Positions 1-64,000 of a DNA stretch of 64,000 bases are shown here, in pieces (the stretch's first letter is position 1; every line of letters starts with the position of its first letter). Source of the DNA: Neoceratodus forsteri (taxonomy: Eukaryota; Chordata; Ceratodontiformes; Ceratodontidae). The notes beneath the pieces are model-generated. The model worked only from the letters and a program-made list of their open reading frames with translations, was not told the DNA's origin and ran no database searches. Where the stretch lies: the NCBI GenBank assembly GCA_016271365.2, contig JADMNL010000022.1:220138501-220202500 (forward strand), given 5' to 3'. A program made the position numbers and the translations under genes.

Positions 1-570
1 ACCATATTATGGGATGGTAGGGACTGAATTCATGTGATCGCTCTATAGCATAATAAACCTTTATCTGCCTTGGGAATGAGTTCACCATTATGGTTAATGT
101 CGTCAGGTAGAAATATGCTAGGGTTCTTTATACATGGAGCTCAAAATGCTTTAAGAAGCTTTGATTAATCAGATAATTTCCATGACATGATACAAATATG
201 GACGATATACATCTGAATTCTGTACACTGTTCTATTGCTAACCTATGGTATATTGAACAGCACTATGAATGTAATGACCTTACACATCCCATGCTGTTTC
301 CACAGGACGTTAGCACTTACATTTGTGTATAATTTAAAAGTTTTCAAAATGGTATTTCAGTTGCTCTCTGTCATACTGCTTACCATATTGTAAACTTAAA
401 ACAGTTCTTTGGCAAATATTTTAACCTTGAGTAGTGGAAACCTCACAGAGAGACAACATTGAAATGGTACACTAGGTTTGATTTGCATAACACAGAGGGG
501 TCATGAATACAGTTCTGATATGAATGCCAAGCATAATCTCAGGATGCCCTCTTTACAATCCAATACAATG
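1..570. other. no feature seen
   Basis: AT-rich sequence without open frames of note, splice-bordered exons or recognisable repeats. It is probably intron or 3' flank of the alpha-tectorin-like gene. Confidence 0.5.
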
Positions 571-1162
571 GTATGAGGGTGAGAAAGAGAGAGAGAGAGA
601 GAGAGATAGCAAGACAGTGAGCAACAGGAAGAGGAAGGGAGATTGAGAAAGAAAGAGAGGGGAGAAAGCAGGAGAGAGAGGGAGAGAAATACAGCAAGAG
701 AGTGAGAGAAAGATAGAGAGGGAAGGAGATTGAGAAAGAGAAAGGGAAGGGGGGAGAGAGGAAGAAAAATCAAAAGGGAAGAGAGAGAAAGAGAGATCAA
801 GAGACAGAGAAGGAGGGAGATCAAGGGGAGAGAGAAAGAAAGTGCAAGAGAGAGAGAGGGGGATGGAGATTGACAGACAGAGAGAGAGTAAGGGATAGTG
901 ACAGAGAGGAGAGAGGGAAGCGAGAGAAAGAGCAAGAGAGAGAGAGAGATTGAAAGAGAGGAGGGGAGAGAGAAAGGGAGAGAGAGTTTAAGCGAGAGCA
1001 AGAGTGAGGGGGACAGTGGGGGAGAAAGGGATGGAGAGAAGGAGAGAGAGAGTGAGAGAAAGAGAGAAAGAAAGAGGGAGAGAGGTAGTGAGAGGGAGGG
1101 AGAGCGAGAAAGGGTAAGAGAGTGAGAGAGAGGGGTGAGAGAGAGAGAGAGAGAGAGAGAGC
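571..1162. repeat. purine-rich (GA)n tract
   Basis: About 590 bases almost entirely of A and G on the plus strand (GAGAGA, GGGAGA, GAAAGA runs). The open frames over it are low-complexity Ser/Leu or Arg/Glu artefacts. Such polypurine tracts can form triplex DNA, but no function is implied. Confidence 0.95.
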
Positions 1163-1524
1163 TGCATAAAAATTATGGATAGAAAGAGGGAAGAGAATGA
1201 GGCCCGAAGGAAAGGATAAACACAATGTTAGTTTACAGCAGTTATAGTCTGGTCAGCAATCCAAAGAATAGCCATGTACAGCATTTGTACAGCAGATAGT
1301 ACAATGCTAAATTATTTTTTTGAAGACATTTTCTTGCTCAGAGATTGATGGGTCAGTGTTGACACGCTACGGCTCATTTTGGTGAACCTCATTATATCGT
1401 GTCCTATGAAAGCCCACATTCACAGTAGTATAGTTTTTTATAGAAATAGGGAAATCAGATAATTCTACATATCCACATCCTTGTGCCTCAGACAATAATA
1501 GCAAGATATGAATTAATAAATAAT

Positions 1525-1732
1525 TTCAAGATATGAATGGTCTACCTGTGAAATTTGACTGGTCTGGGAGCCGTCTTGGCAGGGCTAGTAAAAAGAAAAG
1601 AGAAATATAAACTGTCAATGGAAAGTTAGTCATTGGTCTTATGATTGCAAGCAACTGCAGTGTGAAATGCATGTTGATATTATTTGCAAGATACAAATGG
1701 AAAATTGGAAATATCATTATTCATATCTTGAA
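1525..1732. mobile_element. candidate short inverted-repeat element (MITE-like)
   Basis: TTCAAGATATGAAT at 1525-1538 is perfectly inverted at 1719-1732, with about 180 bp between and no coding capacity. AT-rich flanks hide any target duplication. A further partial copy of the motif (CAAGATATGAATTAATA) lies just upstream at about 1502. The rest of 1163-2175 shows nothing. Confidence 0.45.
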
Positions 1733-2175
1733 TATATATAGCCTTACCATACTATATATGTTAACCAACCCATCTCAAAAAAATAGCAAAATGAAGACAC
1801 CAATAAGTTAAAGAGGTTAAAAAGCAAAAAAGGACAATATTCCTTGGGGACAGCCATTACAATAAGAATGCTTTTTTCTTAATCTGGGAATGCCTCTTCC
1901 ATGGGTACTGTTTATGCAGATGCCAGTATCATCTGAAAATGGACAGTGCATTAGAATATAAACATAGATACCAATGTAGCATCTGAGAAACATGTTTCCC
2001 TGTTGTGACCACACTCTACTGGCTGGTAGTTATATTTATGGAGTGCACTGGTTTCCATGCATTCACCTAGTCTGACTTTAATGGGACATTCTCAAACATT
2101 TTTGCATCATATATTTTTTCTAGCTGAAAACCCACATTTAATGATTTCTTACTTTCCTTAAAATTCATCAATGTT

Positions 2176-2706
2176 GCTGGCCCATTGGTGCCGAGGGTTG
2201 AGGCACTGGACACTATACCTTGTTCCATGCTGGCAACCCGGGTTCAGGAATGAGCCTGGGCCACTGGGGGTCAGCAGGGGGAGAGAGAATTGAGCATCCG
2301 GAGGACTGCTCTCCTCTCTCAGGGGTTAGGAAGACTAGTCATCCCGCTTGCTGACTGCCCTCTGGTGGTGGCTGGAGGGTAGTACAGGTCAGGAGGCTTG
2401 AAGCCGATGTCCTTACATCAGCAGGAAAGGGGACTGGGTGAAAAACAGGAAAACGTAGGCCTGCCAGGCTCGATGATGGTCTGCCACTCCCAGGATCGGT
2501 CCCCCGGATTCTGGATTTGGTCTCTGGGAGGAGGGAGAAGCCTGCAAACTCCTCCTGGCCCTGCCATGTGGGGCAGTCCACAGGGGAACTAGCAGGGGAG
2601 GGCACCTAGCATGGGAGCGGCAGGACTGGAGAGAGAGAGTTCCTCCAATCGGAGGGCTGTAGCCACCTGCTAGGGCTCAGGAGGAAAAACTACATATAAA
2701 AAAAAA
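2176..2706 (+). mobile_element. tRNA-derived SINE, family A, with long body and A-rich tail
   Basis: It starts GCTGGCCCATTGGTGCCGAG, and GAGGGTTGAGGCACTGGA resembles a diverged A box region. A B-box-like GGGTTCAGGAATG follows about 50 bases on. A roughly 450-bp G-rich body ends in ATATAAAAAAAAA. Similar heads occur at about 9273, 26490, 55492 and 58260 on plus, and antisense copies end at about 22850, 23740, 25514, 57820 and 63940. The open frames inside are chance. Confidence 0.75.
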
Positions 2707-3672
2707 GCAGTGTTGCTGTTCTTTTTATCTGCTTGCTTTCTTAATAGAACTCAAAGACATGCTAATGGAGTGATAATACCCAACCTTGTTTTGTTTTAAA
2801 TCCCTGATCTATTGTTACTGCATACTTCCTGAACATTAGGAACATTAGGAACACCCTAAACAGTGCAGCCACTCAGGTGCAATATTAGTTTGTCCTCCCA
2901 CTCACTAGACAGTTTTGGGGGTGTTCCCAAGTCCAGGAAGGATGCATTACTAGCGAATCAAGGACTGTACACAAACACATTTTTGTGTAGTAACACCAGT
3001 ATGGTGGGAAGTCTGTTTTTCACTTTTAAAAAGAAAAAAAAGGCAATCAGAATCAAACTACCAGCTACATCTGCAATGTCTACAGACTGTGAATAGTAAT
3101 AACGTGCTTCTTAAACTAAAGACACTTTGAGGCCTAATATGGTTGACTGTGTCCCTTTAAGGTTCTAATCTAATCCCAGATTGATAACAGATACCAGTCA
3201 GTGATGCAATGAACCAGTGAAACTGTTTAGCAGCCTAAGAACAAATCTGAATGTAAGTGGCAGCCACGGGATCCATGGGATTTTAACCTGGGGTATACTG
3301 CTTCTCAAGCTACTGTAGTTGTCTAGTTATTGGGTCCCACTGCTTCTAATGAATATGTCATGGGTGGCCCACCATGCAACAGAATCATGTATGTTGCATT
3401 GTTTCTCACGTTGCCGGCTACCCATTGGGTTCAGCACCTCACTTCATTTACTTACATCACATCTGTCATGGGCTTTAAGATCTAGAATCCCCAGCGTGAT
3501 AGTTTGGAGCAGTAAGTTTTTCACAAGGACGGGGTGAGAGTATGATGCCATAGTTCTTTAAGAGCTATAAATGCTGCTTATTAAGGAATATGTCAAAATG
3601 TTTAGCTATGGTATTAGATACTGTACAGCATACTACAAATGCAAGAATGAATTAGTAAAGTAGCCGTCTCAC
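2707..3672. other. intronic or 3' sequence, no feature seen
   Basis: There are no splice-bordered ORFs and no repeat family that I recognise. It follows the C8-4 exon on the minus strand, and the next coding exon is not visible. Confidence 0.5.
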
Positions 3673-61941
<58,269 letters not shown>

Positions 61942-62039
61942 CTGCAAAAGGAGAGAATAAACATTAAATCATAAAGCAGAAGATACTGCAGTGTTGAATA
62001 ATTCCTACAACAGTATGATTTACAATATGGAGCAAGTAC

Positions 62040-62515
62040 AGTAAACATGATATAGAGCAGGTAACAAGCAGAGCTAAACTGAGAAAAGGGGACTATACTG
62101 TGCATTACTAGAAAACTAGAAAAGGTACAGAGAAGATTTACAAAAATAGTGAGAGGCTTAAAACATTTCTCATACGAAACCCGGCTTAGTTCACTAAGTT
62201 TGATGTCTCTTTCTACTAGGCGATTAAGTGGGGATCTTCTTTTAATGTTTGACATCATCAACGATCCCTACTTACTAACCACATTAGGACTTGATTTTAA
62301 GAAAGATATATATAATCTCAGAGGCCACCCACTTCAATTACAACACAGAAGAATTAATCTTACGCCGGGTAAATTTGTTTACACATTGCGTGTTATTCAA
62401 CCCTTGAATGCGTTACCTGTGGAGGTGGTTATTAGCAGCACTAAGTCTATATTTAAGTCCAGATTGGACAATCTTCTCATTTCTGACACCTCCATTAGTT
62501 ATTTTTAGTACACAG
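62040..62515 (+). mobile_element. LINE fragment, RT C-terminal region (clade unassigned)
   Basis: The frame gives KLEKVQRRFTKIVRGLK, HFSYETRLSSLSLMSLSTRR, then DLLLMFDIIND and LNALPVEVV. This is the Q-R-R-F-T / Y-x-x-R-L / R-R-x-x-G-D-L tail found in many non-LTR RTs. It differs from the CR1 and L2 copies here. It is about 100 bp upstream (minus sense) of the candidate first exon. Confidence 0.8.
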
Positions 62516-62740
62516 GAGCAATCATGGGCCTCATAGCTTTCTAGCTTCTGACAGACCTTAGTATGAACCTTAGTATGTAATGGGTATAAAAAATCCTGAA
62601 TCCTGATTAGTTGACAGCTGATTTCAGCTGGGTCATTATCCCAGCATAGCAGCCCAGCTGAAAGTACTTCCAGACCAACAGGCTGACCACACACCTTTAG
62701 AGTGCTCTACCTCAACTGACCATCACCTGCTGCTCATCAC

Positions 62741-62758
62741 ACACACACACACACACAC
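62741..62758. repeat. (CA)n microsatellite
   Basis: Nine CA units. 62516-63400 otherwise shows no exon or recognised repeat. Confidence 0.9.
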
Positions 62759-63439
62759 TGGATGCAATTGTGCCTTTTTTCCTTTTTACTTATTATGTGC
62801 TCGGTCTTTTCTGTTACCACAACAAGAGCGGGGAGGGTGGGGCGGTGGTAAACAGACGGAGACTATACAAACTAATTTCAGTCTCCCCATTGCAGTCCAG
62901 ATTTCTAACTGTCTTTGCCTTACAGTCTCACTCCCAGAAACTCTCTGCTCTGGTATCCTACCTCAAGCTGTGAAGCATTCAGCCCTCTGTAGCTGCCACT
63001 CATGGCAGCCGAAGTCTCCCTTTCCCTCATTGCTGCTCCTCGCTGCTGCAGACAACCATTTCCTTTATTTTTTTAAATGTAACAGAAAAAGGCTGCTGTG
63101 GCTGTGACCTGATGAGTTGCTCTGCACTGGCAGTCATGGCTTTACACACTGAAGTTACCTGCTGTTCCATGACCAGGGACCCTGGTTTTCCATCTTTACC
63201 GGTAACACCAGTAACAATCACGGAATCCTGCTTGGTTTACGGAAGTTGAATTCTTGTACCGGTGCCTCACAGAAATTGCATGTCACTGCACAGAATCTCT
63301 AAGATTTCAGTATTTTTTTACATTTTTTTTTTATTTTCTCTTTCTATGTCTCCTTCTCACACTTTTCAGAGATCCCTAGGCTGGGTATCCCCTAGCTTCT
63401 TCCCCAGGTAATGCTCAGGAGCTTCTGTGGGCTTGCCCC

Positions 63440-63940
63440 ATCCTGCCTGGATTGCTCCCCCCAGGTGGAAAGGGAGGGGACCCCAGGTCACCCCTCCACA
63501 CTCACTTAGTGTCTGTCGGGCAGCTCAATGGGTCCCTCATGGAGCCTGTTTATGAAGTCTGGGGCACCTGGGTCCCTTCTGCCAGTGGCTGATATGGAGT
63601 GATTGTTCCTAGTTTTCTGGTTTCTGTCCCTGAGGGCACCAGCACTAGAGATCAAAGGAGGTAGGTCACAGAAACATGCCACTGCTCTATATCCTGGCTA
63701 GTGTCCTCCCCTCCTGATCACTCTGCAGCACCTTTGCACCACCACCCGTGGTCACACAGGTGGTGGTAAACAAGCAGGACCTGCAACCCACCCTCCCTGG
63801 AGGAGGAGGAGATCAGTCCCCAGGGACTCAGTCCTACTCCCCTGGCCAGAACCTCTAGCAACCCGAGTTTGCTTCTGACCCTGGGTCGCTGGCATTGCAA
63901 GGCAAGCAATAGTGCTACCGCAGCACCAGTGGGCTGACCC
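63440..63940 (-). mobile_element. SINE family A, antisense copy
   Basis: On plus it ends GCACCAGTGGGCTGACCC. Reversed, this gives the head GGGTCAGCCCACTGGTGC, and the B-box side GGGTCAGAAGCAAACTCGGG is readable. The body contains CCAGGGACTCAGTCCTACTC like other copies. The far end is approximate. Confidence 0.6.
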
Positions 63941-64000
63941 AGATTTCTGTATCTTAAAATGAATGCTGCTGTGTTTTGCATTCTTTCTGCTTTGCTGCAT

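Noticed and set aside
898..1225. Long Arg/Glu and Ser/Leu open frames
   Set aside because: Products of the GA-rich simple repeat, no codon-like complexity.
1817..2014. Minus-strand frame with cysteines (ICINS..., YCNGC) as the next tectorin exon
   Set aside because: An AG acceptor is possible at about 1945, but no donor follows in frame and no family motif is recognisable.

Overview
The window is nuclear DNA of a vertebrate. It has long introns with canonical GT/AG borders, several non-LTR retrotransposons of CR1 and L2 type, tRNA-derived SINEs, hAT-like miniature elements and many microsatellites. The CR1 3' ends (TTATCTGCCATC followed by TTCTATGTTTCTATG) and CORE/MIR-like SINEs suggest a non-mammalian tetrapod. 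An amphibian such as a caecilian is my best guess, but the species cannot be fixed from the sequence.

One protein-coding gene can be supported. It lies on the minus strand and fills the window from about 61.9 kb down to 3.7 kb. Fifteen exons were found by joining open frames at matching splice phases. In order they encode a short N-terminal segment, a NIDO domain over four exons, a VWC-like linker, then vWD1-C8-TIL-vWD2-C8-TIL-vWD3-C8-TIL-vWD4-C8. This is the order and exon plan of alpha-tectorin (TECTA), a secreted, disulfide-rich matrix protein. The protein is too divergent from mammalian TECTA for me to call it the ortholog, so I call it alpha-tectorin-like. The signal-peptide exon (beyond 62 kb or unrecognised) and the C-terminal part (ZP domain in TECTA) are not visible. 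All fifteen exons join in frame, about 1,727 codons, except for one in-frame TAG in the third C8 domain at 12998-13000.

The rest is intron and repeat. 0-3.6 kb: GA-rich tract, small inverted-repeat element, SINE. 4.4-8.7 kb: two CR1-type fragments in the gene's orientation. 9.2-11.9 kb: SINE and nested hairpins. 13.4-18.1 kb: AATTT-rich repeat and a decayed LINE. 21.5-25.5 kb: several SINEs, a hAT-like element, a CR1 tail. 26.5-30.4 kb: LINE tails, a minisatellite and a hAT-type MITE with a perfect 8-bp target duplication. 32.5-37.5 kb: a nearly full-length but decayed CR1 sitting inside an older inverted repeat. 41-47 kb: foldback elements and a roughly 140-bp tandem array. 47.1-51.2 kb: the structurally richest part, with three separate large palindromes, a roughly 250-bp tandem repeat present in two blocks, and a 55-bp array with higher-order structure. 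51.3-64 kb: L2-like LINE tails, SINEs and a 57-bp in-frame minisatellite.

I see no second protein-coding gene, no convincing functional tRNA or other RNA gene, and no novel enzymatic system. What deserves checking is the status of the alpha-tectorin-like gene (stop codon, degenerate vWD3) and the palindrome/satellite cluster.
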